Origin: Ettlia oleoabundans
Taxonomy: Eukaryota > Chlorophyta > Chlorophyceae > Chlamydomonadales
DNA: 10,639 bases
Direction of reading: 5' to 3'
Assembly: GCA_019693395.1 (NCBI GenBank)
Contig: JAAMXP010000764.1
Span: 1 to 10,639 of the forward strand
Shown piece by piece: positions 1-8,482 of this stretch. The notes below the pieces were generated by a model. It had not been told where the DNA came from. It searched no databases and was given only the letters and a program-made list of their open reading frames with translations. Position 1 is the first letter of the stretch. Each line of letters begins with the position of its first letter. Made by a program: the position numbers and the translations under genes.

Positions 1-223
1 TGATCACAGGGCAAAGTTGGTTTAGCATAACAAAAGAACTGCTGCAACCGGCTCTATGCTTCGGAAGTTCAAGGTGGTGGATCGCACTCTAAACCCCTGT
101 CAAGGTGCGGAGCAAGAGCGTATGGGCGACAACGCCCACCTGCAACCGCGACACTGGCATGTGTTCATGGTGCTCATGTCAAGACAGATCAACCAGATCG
201 GGCAGTACAGTTGCATCGCCAAG
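1..223 (-). other. Downstream flank (3' UTR) of the acyltransferase gene
   Basis: This stretch follows the TGA stop at 226-224 on the minus strand and presumably holds the 3' UTR. I found no TGTAA polyadenylation signal on the minus strand here, so the cleavage site is either outside the window or uses a variant signal. No other gene is supported. Confidence 0.5.
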
Positions 224-3200
224 TCAGTCGTCCTTCTTCTCCAAGCCTTCTGGGGCTGGCACAGCTGTCGCGGCTGCTGCTGCCACTGCTCCCTGTGCTG
301 CATCCTCTGCATCCATGGCTGCCGGCGCCTCTGTCTTGCCACCGCGCTTGGGCTTGCGGGGCGGCAGCACAATGCCAACCAGCATGATAGCCAGGATGCT
401 GATGTGGCCCAGAAAGTAGACGGAGCGCCAGATGGACAGGCAATCATGCAGCCACAGCACCTGCAGCGGTGCAGGAAGGGCAGGTGGTTGGCGTGGCAGT
501 CGATCAATGCCTCACCAAAGTGAAGATACGACGACACCGGGTTGATTGCAACACCCAGATGTATGCCTGCTTTTGTACTAGCCAATATGGCATCAGCACT
601 ACAAAGTATGGCATTAGCAACGCGTGTGGCCCCCACTCACGATGAAGCTGCTTGCGGCGTAGTTGAGAATGAGACCGTTGAACACAACCTTGAGAAGGAT
701 CCAGAGCGGGAAGTTGCGCACATCAGCGGGCCAACCCTGCTCATACCTGCTCAAACAAGAATCAAGGGTAGGCTCAACATGGTATGGTGCAGGGCGGGTC
801 GGTTGACAGGTTTGTCGATGTGAACGGTTGAAGCCGCTGCCAAGTCGCAGGTGCACAGCTGTGCATTTTAAGAACCAAAACACAGAAGCAGCAGTGGCAG
901 CCTGCCACTTGTGACCCCCCACCCCCACCCCCCCACCCCGCCCCACCCCCACCCCCACCATAATGCCCACAGCCCACACGCCACCCATTTCTCACTAATA
1001 TTGTACCTGTATAATACTTTCCCCGCCTCAAACATGAGCGCAGTGGTTGCGAAGAACAGCCAGTATCCTGGGAACAGGCCGTGCCAGACGCCGCTAACCA
1101 GCTGTGTGGCGACAAGCGTAACAAATGTGGGCCGCTTGCCATTGGGCGTTAGCCGTTCATACACATCTGCACAATGGGAGGGCAGGCACAGAGCAGCTAC
1201 TACCTAAAGAAGCCTGCACAATGTTGTAGGTTTTTTTGCGTCCGACTGCCTAGAAACTAATAGCTCGGTAGGTGCTAGGTGATAGCCGTGCGTCCATGCA
1301 GCGTGTTCTCTGCGGCTGCGTTCATTCCTGTGCATTCAGCCACCCAGCACAAGCAGAATGCTGCCTGGCAACCGACCCCCCAGGCCTGCCACTCACAGTG
1401 CCTGAGCCAGAGGCCGGTGCAGACGTTCCAGTTGGCAGCCAGGTTGGGCAGCGAGGCGTTGAACTCCACACGCCGGATGCGGCTGTTGATGTACCGGTTC
1501 CAGAGCGGCCGCCCCTGCACCATGGTCAGCAGGGGGGCACATCATTCACGCACAGGGATGGTTGCTTTTCCTAATAAACGGTACAGCATGCCAGCAGATT
1601 GCTGCATTTCTCGCATGTCGTTTCCACAAGCAGGCTATCAATGCCAGGTACTGCCCTGTCACGCCGCCTGCTCGCCTCTATGTTGCGCCCGTTGTAGCAC
1701 AAGCCGCTGAAGATCACGGAAGACTCGGCAACCGCCCAGGCGAAGTAGTACTTGCAGCGCGCCGCCAGCCCGACTACCCAGAGAAGGAACAGGCGGTGCG
1801 GTAGGCTGATCTCCTGCTGAAAGTAGCGGCTCTCCAGCAGCTCTGCGGAAGCATAAAGGCATGCCAGCTATTATCTCTAGACCATATGACAGGTCCATAT
1901 CCGTAAACCAGGCTGCCCAGGCTTCAGCTGCTTCAGCTGGGAGCGCATGCCGTTGAATACGATGTGCTTCGGCGGCATCAGTATTGACAGCAAATCAGAG
2001 CAGCAGTGCGACTACTGCTAGCAGTCGCAGTCGCAGTCGCAATCGCAGCTGCAGCCACAGCCGAAATAGCAGCAGCTGCAACCGCGCCTGCACCATAGCG
2101 CCCGGATAGCTTCATCCACAGTGCTGCACAGATGACACCCTTGCCAAACCGCAGGAGGCCCGGCACCAGGGGGTTTGGGATGCGCTTTGATGGGTCAGAC
2201 TCGTCCCAGTCACCCTGCACCAAACAACACAGAGAACTGCAAATGACCAGCTAAAAACCGCAGCAGCTGAGGAGTTTTACAGCTTCCAAATCAGCAGTGC
2301 CCCCGCAAGGTTCAAGCCTAACAACTTGCGGGATAGTTCTCACCTTGCGATTGATATAATCAAAATAGTCCCTGGCCTCAAAGAAGGGGCCTGCCAGCAG
2401 GTTGCCTGCTGCAAACAGGTAGCTGAAGAACTCCAGCAGAGACGGCAGCTGTTGCAGCCGTTTCTGGCTGGCGTACTGGCTAAGCTGCGCTGGGGGCTTG
2501 GCACCATCCTGGTAGCTGCAGGGGGCCAAAGGGAGCGTCATGCAGCGCTTTCACTAGCTGGCCGCACGGTGTGCAAGTGCCACACTTGCCACATTTGTTG
2601 GGCAGGATAAAGGAGCAGGTGGCAGGGCACAAAAAAAAAGCACGCGTGTATGCCCTGCCACACCTGACTGCGACGGCGATGAGTCGCAATGTTAGCACCA
2701 TCTGCGCCCCCGTGAAATCAAGTTGGCCCTCCTGCAGTAAAACCAGACAGTCCCCAACAGAACACCTTCAAACCCACTACCAACAACCATGCTACCCCTG
2801 CATTACCTGCGAAATGGTCCATGCTGGCCCCAGCAAGCAACGTTCACAATCAGCCATTACTCATGCCCCATCCAGTGTATTAGCATGCATGCATGTCACA
2901 GCATGTCAGCTACCTTCCAAGAGGCACCGCTAGCTTGCATGACGTGCCTGCACAGTGCAGTGCCGACATGGGTTCTATAGTCATTTTCATAACGTAGCTG
3001 ATTGCCATTTCATAACCCTAGCTGATTGGTAAGTAGTTGATTTACGTTGGTGCCCTTGGCAAATCTTCTTAGCACATTTTCAACAAAATCTTGCTTGTTA
3101 CTTGATGCAAAGCGGGCACTTACGCTAAGACGAGGTAGGGGAAGGCGATCAGCCAGGCCAGCGTTCCGCAGCGTTGGCGGAACTGGCCCATGCACAGGTA

Positions 3201-3774
3201 CACAAGCAGTGAGGGCACAAGGGCATGGATGCAGCCATTTCCAAAGGGGTAGTAGACCAACAGGAAGCCCGTCAGCAGACTGTATGTGTGTCGAACTGCA
3301 CAGCAGGCCGCCACCAACACTGTGTCAGTCCGGGCTGGCGCCTTGGTGTGAGCCGTCTACTCCCCTGCCTCCTCCTCCTGCAGTACTCCAACACCCACCT
3401 CGACGTGGCACAAATCTGAGTATCGCACCCACAACCACGGAAAGCACAAACGCCACACTGAACCTGCACACGTTGGCCAGTTAGTGTGGTGGGTCACCCA
3501 CGGCAGTGGCGGCACACCGCCGTCCCTCGAATTCGGCGGGGTGCTGCTGGAGTTTGCGGTGATCTCAGGAACGTTTATGGCGTGTTAGGGACGCTGTAAA
3601 TACTGCACTGCCCATTCTCGCCGTTCCTCAGGCCTCGCAACCTGAGAGCTCTGACGGTCCTCTCCTGACCCTAAGTTACCTGAACTGGCTGATCGTCAGC
3701 CCGGAAGACGCGCAGGCGCTAAGCTCCCAAGGCTGGGGTGGCAACAAGCTGTCCTCCTTTGGGGTCGTGGCCAT
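224..3774 (-). CDS. LPLAT1: MBOAT-family lysophospholipid acyltransferase (plant LPLAT1/LPCAT type), complete, 12 exons
   Basis: Multi-pass ER-membrane enzyme that transfers an acyl group from acyl-CoA to lysophospholipids (Lands-cycle remodelling). My exons, in gene order: 3774-3680, 3463-3399, 3295-3124, 2947-2914, 2731-2664, 2515-2344, 2214-2094, 1842-1652, 1514-1397, 1166-1007, 746-641, 460-224. They sum to 1539 nt (512 aa plus stop), and every junction keeps phase with GT-AG ends. The start ATG at 3774 has A at -3 and G at +4. Visible motifs: HVMQASGASWK (112-122) followed by EGQLDFTGAQM, SYQDG (145-149), LPSLLEFFSYLFAAGNLLAGP, KYYFAWAVAES, the catalytic-Asn motif NWNVCTGLWLRHY (N336), and the catalytic-His motif SGVWHGLFPGYW (H374). 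These match plant LPLAT1 in order and spacing. The protein ends EGLEKKDD, a KKXX ER-retrieval signal, after an Ala-rich tail of about 35 residues. Arabidopsis LPLAT1 is about 460 aa. The weakest junctions are the donors at 2093 (GTGCAG) and 1651 (GTACCT). Lysolipid preference (LPC or LPE) cannot be read from sequence. Confidence 0.93.
915..960 (-). repeat. G-rich low-complexity tract in acyltransferase intron 10
   Basis: On the plus strand this is a run of C5-C8 blocks separated by single A or G. On the sense strand of the acyltransferase it therefore reads as repeated runs of four to seven G, a strong potential G-quadruplex. It starts about 46 nt downstream of the 5' splice site at 1006, inside the 260-bp intron 747-1006. 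Confidence 0.85.
1909..2011 (-). other. Possible alternative exon inside acyltransferase intron 7
   Basis: A 103-nt open stretch lies between a TAG acceptor (before 2011) and a G|GTTTAC donor (after 1909). It encodes a 34-residue peptide containing MPPKHIVFNGMRSQLKQLK. Most of its codons from the ATG onward end in G or C, like real exons here, and its 3' phase fits the next exon. Using it would need a weak phase-0 donor GCG|GTTGCA near 2085. Joining 2094 straight to 1842 gives a spacing within one residue of the remembered Arabidopsis protein, so I left it out of the main model. Confidence 0.3.
2021..2046. repeat. Short hexamer repeat (AGTCGC)n
   Basis: Three clean copies of AGTCGC, followed by a variant AATCGC unit, lie within intron 7 of the acyltransferase. 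This looks like slippage-type microsatellite sequence. Confidence 0.7.
2914..2947 (-). other. 34-nt micro-exon 4 of the acyltransferase
   Basis: The exon is bounded by acceptor CACTGTGCAG and donor AAG|GTAGCT. It encodes HVMQASGASWK plus one base completing an Ala codon. It supplies the segment equivalent to the plant CHVYYMSGDAWKE region and restores phase between exons 3 and 5, which strongly supports it despite its size. Automatic gene finders could easily skip it, losing 34 nt and shifting frame. Confidence 0.85.
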
Positions 3775-4023
3775 GATCCCTGTCGGACTGTAGCCGGTCA
3801 ATTCCGCATAATGCTCTTACAACTAAGTCATGTCACGTTGATTCCCACACCGCAGTCTCAATCATCGGCAGAAACCAGCTGGGTGACAACCTGGCAAGAT
3901 GCCAGGCGGACTCATGCGGGCAGGGCCAAAATAGTCTCCAGGACAGATGGGCTTGTTACAGCATGTTAAAGCAGATGTGTGGGAATGTATTGGCCCATTC
4001 TGCGGTCTACTGCCCATCTTAGG
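3775..4023 (-). promoter_or_regulatory. Compact intergenic region: UFBP1 3' UTR and acyltransferase promoter
   Basis: Only 249 bp separate the UFBP1 stop codon from the acyltransferase start codon on the same strand. The segment must hold the 3' UTR and poly(A) site of the first gene and the promoter and 5' UTR of the second. I see no convincing TATA box. A second minus-strand TGTAA occurs at 3821-3817, only about 43 nt upstream of the acyltransferase ATG. Confidence 0.6.
3956..3960 (-). terminator. TGTAA polyadenylation signal for UFBP1/DDRGK1
   Basis: TGTAA on the minus strand, 63 nt after the last base of the stop codon at 4024. TGTAA is the usual poly(A) signal of chlorophyte nuclear genes. 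It should direct cleavage some 10-20 nt further on, leaving room for the downstream acyltransferase promoter. Confidence 0.6.
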
Positions 4024-5723
4024 CTATGCGCCAACCTCAACAGCTGGGGGCAGCTCCAAGTTTGCCGCCGCCGCATCTTCCACCTCCTTGGCCTCCAACT
4101 CAACAAACTGGCTGCTCTTGGCCGCCAGCTCAGCAATGGCAATGCGCCCCCGCTGCCGGATGTAGTCTGCCACTGCCTGCATCTCCTCTGGGCTGATGAA
4201 GATGAACTGCACAACGGGCAAGCCGGGCAGGAAAGTCAGGCGGGCGGGCATAAGCGCCCTGCAGCGGATACCAATGCAGGCAGGCGTTACAGCTGGGACA
4301 AATCCCCCAGCTGGAGGGTGAATGCTGTGACTACCCTAGAGTACGATTGGAAGACGGCAGTGGCCCCTCACCTTGCCCCGATCGTCCATGACCCCTGTGA
4401 TGGCACCCTCAGCTTCCAGCGCCTGCACCCGGTTCACGACATCCTGGGTGCGCATGCCAAACTCAGCCGCCAGCTCTTCCAATGCCACCGTCTTGCGGCG
4501 CCTGATGTATTCAACAAACCGTGCCTGCAGTGCCTGCATCACAATCAGAAATTTGGCAGGAGGATAAGGCGTGGTCAGGTGATTGTGCCGCGTGTGGTGA
4601 GAAGAATGGCAGGAAAAGCACCAGCTGGAAAGGCAGCGCATGCCAAAGTCCCCATTAGTCAATAGGCAGGGCTGATTGCAGGATGATTTTCTGGCCTTGC
4701 AAAACTGCAAGTTAGCACCCAAGAATGTGTGCAATTCATACTGCCGTTACCGGCGAATGCAGCTTGCGCACCCTGGCCTCCACTCATCACAACACACCTT
4801 CCCTTCCTCCTGCGATAGCGCCTCTTCGCCTGCCGCCTCCACCGTGAACATGCGCATCCACTTGGCGGCCTCCTCCTCCTCACGCTGCCGCCGCTCCTCC
4901 GCTGCCCGCCTGATCTCTTCCTCCTGCGCAGCCTCCTGCGCTTCACGCTCCGCATCCCGTGCTGCTCGGCGTGCCTCGTATGCCTGCAGAGGTAGAGCAA
5001 ACATGCATTCATAGGCGGTGGAGAGCTTCCAAGCCGGGCATGGGTACCTGGCACTCCACCCAGGGAGGTGTAGCACTCCAGGCCTTCGCGCACCGAGGGA
5101 TGCAGCAGGAAATGGCGACCTCAGGGCAAGACTCTCCCTGCTGCGCTTTCAAAGTTTGACAGCCAGCACCCACGTCGCGTGCGGTAGGCTGGCGAGCCAC
5201 AGGCTCTGGCTGATCATGCTCCACCTGCAGCTGGGGCACAAGTGTGGCGCACATACAACGGGCACAGCCTGAGCAAGGAAAACAATGGCGCGGGGGTGGA
5301 TGCTTGACCACAAAACCCATGCTTCCATCCCCAATATACTGTGAAGCCAAGCAGAGCAAGCTTGCCACAACGCACCTCCTCCTCCGACTCTTCCTCCTCT
5401 TCTGCTGCCGCTCGCCGCTGCCGTCGCCGTCGAAGCCCGCCAGCCGGCCGATTCAGCCCACGAGCGGGCGGGGCCATGCCCAGCCCCTGTAAATTGCAAC
5501 GATAGTGAACAGCGATTAAGAAGCCGAGAGCGACACAGGGGAAGCGCAGAGCTGCAAAGACCCATCGCTACGGCACGATCAGGCACCCAGAAGCACACAT
5601 ACTCACCTCTGGCTGACCGACAACGCCCGCTGCATCGTGTTGTTTGCCAGCGCCCCTCAGAAGCACACCAACCAGCCCGCCCAGCACCAGCAAGGCGACT
5701 ACCGCTACAATGAAGGGTAGCAT
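4024..5723 (-). CDS. DDRGK1: DDRGK domain-containing protein 1 (UFBP1), UFM1 E3-ligase adaptor, 5 exons
   Basis: ER-anchored partner of UFL1. In animals and plants it helps attach UFM1 to ER-bound ribosomes and takes part in ER-phagy. Exons, in gene order: 5723-5607, 5486-5376, 4983-4798, 4533-4372, 4206-4024; all junctions are phase 0, totalling 759 nt (252 aa plus stop). The start at 5723 gives an N-terminal signal anchor (residues 2-22, [20 protein letters not shown]). Next come a basic/acidic linker (RRRRQRR then EEEEESEEE, to 76), a charged coiled coil (77-117) containing EEERR-type repeats, and a winged-helix PCI-like domain with [20 protein letters not shown]. The diagnostic DDRGK sits at 188-192, followed by [20 protein letters not shown]. 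The DDRGK lysine (192) aligns, from memory, with human Lys267, a reported UFMylation site. The protein is shorter than human (314) or Arabidopsis (about 298), because a lysine-rich stretch before the coiled coil is not found. Intron 2 (4984-5375, 392 bp) may hide an exon. Confidence 0.93.
4524..4533 (-). promoter_or_regulatory. Tandem 3' splice sites at UFBP1 exon 4
   Basis: Two acceptors lie 9 nt apart (GATGCAG|GCACTGCAG|GCACGG). Using the second would delete Ala-Leu-Gln just before [10 protein letters not shown] without changing frame. I chose the upstream site for the main model. Confidence 0.5.
5174..5224 (-). other. Candidate additional 51-nt exon of UFBP1
   Basis: Inside the long second intron, acceptor CCCCAGCTGCAG and donor GAC|GTGGGT bracket 17 codons reading [17 protein letters not shown], in phase 0 at both ends. 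Inclusion would give a 269-residue protein with an acidic, proline-containing linker between the EEEEE run and the coiled coil. It does not resemble the lysine-rich segment expected there. Splice signals and phase support it; family similarity does not. Confidence 0.4.
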
Positions 5724-6758
5724 AATGCTTGGATCACTCCAAAGTGTGCGCTGGCCGGAGGAAAAGGCACGAAGGCCAACAGATCGTGGCGCCCAGGCAG
5801 GCATTTCATGGCAGAGCAGGCACCCGTGTTGGCCAGGCCAGTCGGCTTGAACTGGGACCCCAAGCCCAATGTTCATGTACCGTGGCGGAGCTCAATCTTC
5901 GCATAGCACACGTTGGTTTAGCCAGCATGACCTTATGGCACAGCACACACCAGTGCTGGTGCTGCTCGGTGGGCAGCATGCAACAAGCTGGTGGCAATAG
6001 GAGCAATGCCTCGACGGCGGCTGGCATGTCTTTCCAAAGCAACCTTCTGGCAGGAACACTTGCATCAAGCAACTGCGGGCAGCCCACTCGTTTTGTACCA
6101 CCGGGATGCCTGGCTGCGTTCAGCCCATGTGCTCTGTGGCTACGGGGTGAGCGACGCCTCAGAAGAGGAGCGCTGAGCGCAGATCGATACGTTGATTGTT
6201 ATTGCTGAACCATGGATCAGGCATCACCTGGAGGGCAGGCTTGACCAAGAGGCGCTGGCTGCGCAAGCCTGCAACCTGAAGAACAAGCATCACAGGCAAC
6301 AACGTAAGAGTGCGGGGAGGTGTCAACAGATTCAGGTCTAACTCACATATAGGCGCCATAAGAAACAGTGGCAATGGATAGCGTCTCTTTTAGGAAGTGG
6401 CTAGGTTTGGAGGTCATCCAAGTCATAGTCGGGCCATTCCTGAACCGGGCGCACTGCGAAATGCGCCGGCGCCAACACGGCATGACATGCTGGGCTGGTG
6501 GTTGACCAGAGCGTATGTGCCGCCGCTGGGTTCTGCTGCTCTGTTTTTGGGGTTCAACGTTAATATTAATTATTTATCATGCGCCATCAAGGGTCTCGCG
6601 CAGAAATGGGTAGTGCCTGCAGTACACATATTTTGGTGGTTATAAGCCGCCCACAATGTGGTTCCGCCTCATTCAACATTCATTCTTATACACAAATGGC
6701 AGTATTTATTGCCAGCCAGCCCACTGCTTCTTGTCAACAGGATGAGCGATGCAACGCG
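5724..6758. promoter_or_regulatory. Divergent intergenic region, no supported gene
   Basis: About 1 kb lies between the start codons of UFBP1 (minus) and the coiled-coil gene (plus), so it should contain both promoters and 5' UTRs. An AT-rich patch at 6558-6579 (TTAATATTAATTATTTATC) lies upstream of the plus-strand gene and is the best candidate for its core promoter. Several open frames exist, but none looks like a known protein or shows consistent codon bias. A short minus-strand stretch at 6275-6228 looks like an exon but is isolated. Confidence 0.5.
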
Positions 6759-8350
6759 ATGGAGACCCACGACCCAGTGGCCGTCCAGCAGGCCTTCGCT
6801 GACGTCTTGAAAGTTCCGGAGGGGTGAGTGAGGATTGACAACGGGGCGGCAAAAGGCGCAAGCGGGTCCGACGCGCCACAGATGATTTAACGTCGCAAAC
6901 CCGGCCGGTCCTGCATCCTTGCAGGTCCCTCTTCGAGTCGTTGCAGCTCATGCTGTTCGGCGCCAGGCTGCGCCAGCGCCGCGGTCTGGCCGCCCTGCTG
7001 GTAGATGATGCGCCCACTGATGGCAGCTTCTTCTACATCTACGGCGGTGTTTTGGCGGCAATGAGAAAGCGTGCCGAGGCCGCTGAGGCGGCCCGCGAGA
7101 CTGACGCCGCCAAGCTGCGTGAGGCTGGGCAGATGGTGGCGGTGCTGGCGGAGAAGCAACGGCGCCTGGAGGACCAGCTCAAGCAGCGCGAGGATGTGAT
7201 TGGGCAGCTGGCGCGTAACCGTGATGACGACATGGCTGCACGTGCCACCTTTACGACCACGAGTGCAAGGACTTGCGCCGCATGCTGGCGCGGACAGTGG
7301 GGTCTCTGGCAGGCGTGAGGCGGCACTACTGCGAGCTGATTGACATTGCTCACCAGGCAAATGAGGAGATTGAGACCAACATGGATCAAGCTTGCGAATG
7401 CTGCGGTGGGAGCATTGCCGCTGGCGCTGGACTGCTAGCATTCAATATCACCGGCCTGGTGGCACAGGCCCGCAAGGATGCGGTGCACTGGCAGCAGCGG
7501 GCCCGGGATGCTGAGCTGGAGCTGAGCCACACCCGCTCTGACCTGCAAAATGCGCGCTACGAGACCCGGTGCATCCGCGGCGCCATGCAACGCCAGGCTG
7601 CCGCCATTGCTGCTGCCAAGGAGAGCGCGCAGGCGGCTGAGGGGGCGCTCACACGGGAGCAGGCTGCACACCTGCTGACTAAGCAGCAGCTCAAGCAGGT
7701 AAGTGTAGGCAATGAGGGCGAGGGCTGCTTTCTATGCCTGTCTTCCCGCGTCAATTTGTCTGCTACCCATCATCCTGCCTGCCTGGTTATCTGCCTGCAT
7801 GGGGCATGTATGTCAATCCATGGTGAACTGCACCATGTCGACCAACTTGCTTTGCATCTCACAGCACTGGTTTGACAACCCCCCCACCCCACCCCCCCTC
7901 CCTCTGATGCAGGCACAGCGTGCCACGCCCGCTGGCGCTGCCACCCACAGCAGGTTGTCTTCAGCAAGCCACGCCACCTACACGTATAGCAGCAAGGATC
8001 CTGAGGACCCCGAGGTTGCTCTGCAGATTGAGTTCATCCCCGCCTGCTGGGCGGCCTGCGCTGAGCTGGCGCCGCCACCAGAGGAGGAGGGGGAGGAGGA
8101 GGCAGAGCAGCAGCAGCAGCTGGCATCTGCGCCACCTGCGCGGCCCCTGCACAGGCGCACTTGCAGCATGGTGCTCTGCCGATCCTTGCCAGCAGCAGCC
8201 GCTGGCAGAAGCGCGGCTGAACAAACAGTAGAAACCCTTGAAACCCAACCGAAATGTTGGTTATTGTGGGCGTTGAGTGGGCAGCATCTGTCCCACCTCG
8301 TTTTGGCGTGGCTGCTGCCCCCCGACAGGCCGCCCATTGTGCAGGCCTAG
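6759..8350 (+). CDS. Unrecognised coiled-coil protein, 4 exons, with an uncertain intron or frameshift
   Basis: I do not recognise this family. Modelled exons are 6759-6823, 6925-7241, 7313-7698 and 7913-8350, giving 1206 nt (401 aa plus stop). Donors are GTGAGT at 6824 and GTAAGT at 7699; acceptors CCTTGCAG and CTGATGCAG are good. The first part (1-67) is globular-looking, containing LFESLQLMLFGARLRQRRGL and DGSFFYIYGG. Residues 68-122 and about 178-256 are charged, Ala/Glu/Gln/Arg-rich coiled coils. Between them is a Cys cluster CECCGG (155-160). Exon 4 adds an acidic Glu/Gln run (313-325) and a hydrophobic C-terminus. The start is uncertain: in-frame ATGs also occur at 6579 and 6696. The 71-bp intron 7242-7312 is doubtful, because its sequence reads as good coding in the exon 3 frame. 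The last 40 or so codons use A/T-ending codons and may not be genuine coding sequence. Confidence 0.65.
7242..7312 (+). other. Reading-frame break: possible 71-bp intron or 1-nt frameshift
   Basis: Upstream sequence is open in one frame through the AARAT codons near 7240. Downstream sequence is open in a frame offset by two, beginning HLYDHECKDLRRMLARTV. A GT-AG intron 7242-7312 (C|GTGCCA to GGCAG|GC) reconciles the frames. However, about 21 of 25 codons in the putative intron end in G or C in the downstream frame, and the peptide looks genuine. A missing single base around 7243 is therefore an equally good explanation. Confidence 0.5.
7879..7904 (+). repeat. C-rich polypyrimidine tract before exon 4 of the coiled-coil gene
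   Basis: Runs of C broken by single A or T directly precede the acceptor CTCTGATGCAG at 7912. It probably acts as the polypyrimidine tract of the 214-bp intron 7699-7912. Confidence 0.7.
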
Positions 8351-8477
8351 CCGCTCTGTTTTCGTGTACCCCGCCTAACCCACTACTCTCGATTGAAATT
8401 CACTCCCTGCTCAACAGCATACTGTACAAACTCACATACATTGATTCTTTAAATCAACCCCTGACCACCCTTGCTAG

Positions 8478-8482
8478 TTACA
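8478..8482 (-). terminator. TGTAA polyadenylation signal for Dus1
   Basis: TGTAA on the minus strand, about 118 nt beyond the Dus1 stop codon (8603-8601). It lies within the predicted 3' UTR of the opposing plus-strand gene. Confidence 0.5.

Noticed and set aside
56..636. Several open frames on both strands near the left edge
   Set aside because: They overlap the last acyltransferase exon and intron 11 in wrong frames. Only the minus-strand frame 460-224 continues the acyltransferase family sequence.
915..960. Possible telomeric or CRISPR-like repeat
   Set aside because: The units are irregular C-runs without the fixed repeat-spacer periodicity of CRISPR or the TTTAGGG/TTTTAGGG pattern of algal telomeres.
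2881..2910. Self-complementary GCATGCATGC stretch as a possible regulatory palindrome
   Set aside because: It is short, sits inside an intron of the acyltransferase and has no nearby structure. It is likely chance.
3047..3484. Plus-strand open frame of 145 codons
   Set aside because: Antisense to acyltransferase exons 2 and 3, which have clear family similarity and phased splice sites.
3979..4665. Plus-strand open frame of 228 codons
   Set aside because: It lies antisense to UFBP1 exons 4 and 5, whose minus-strand translation carries the unmistakable DDRGK domain. It is a shadow of that codon-biased sequence.
5724..5876. In-frame upstream extension of UFBP1 starting MNIGLGVPVQ
   Set aside because: UFBP1 proteins begin directly with a membrane anchor. 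The ATG at 5723 provides exactly that ([16 protein letters not shown]), and the extension has no family counterpart.
5729..6208. Plus-strand open frame of 159 codons in the divergent spacer
   Set aside because: It starts opposite the UFBP1 5' region and has irregular codon use and a Cys/Ser/Gln-rich composition. No recognisable motif or splice context supports it.
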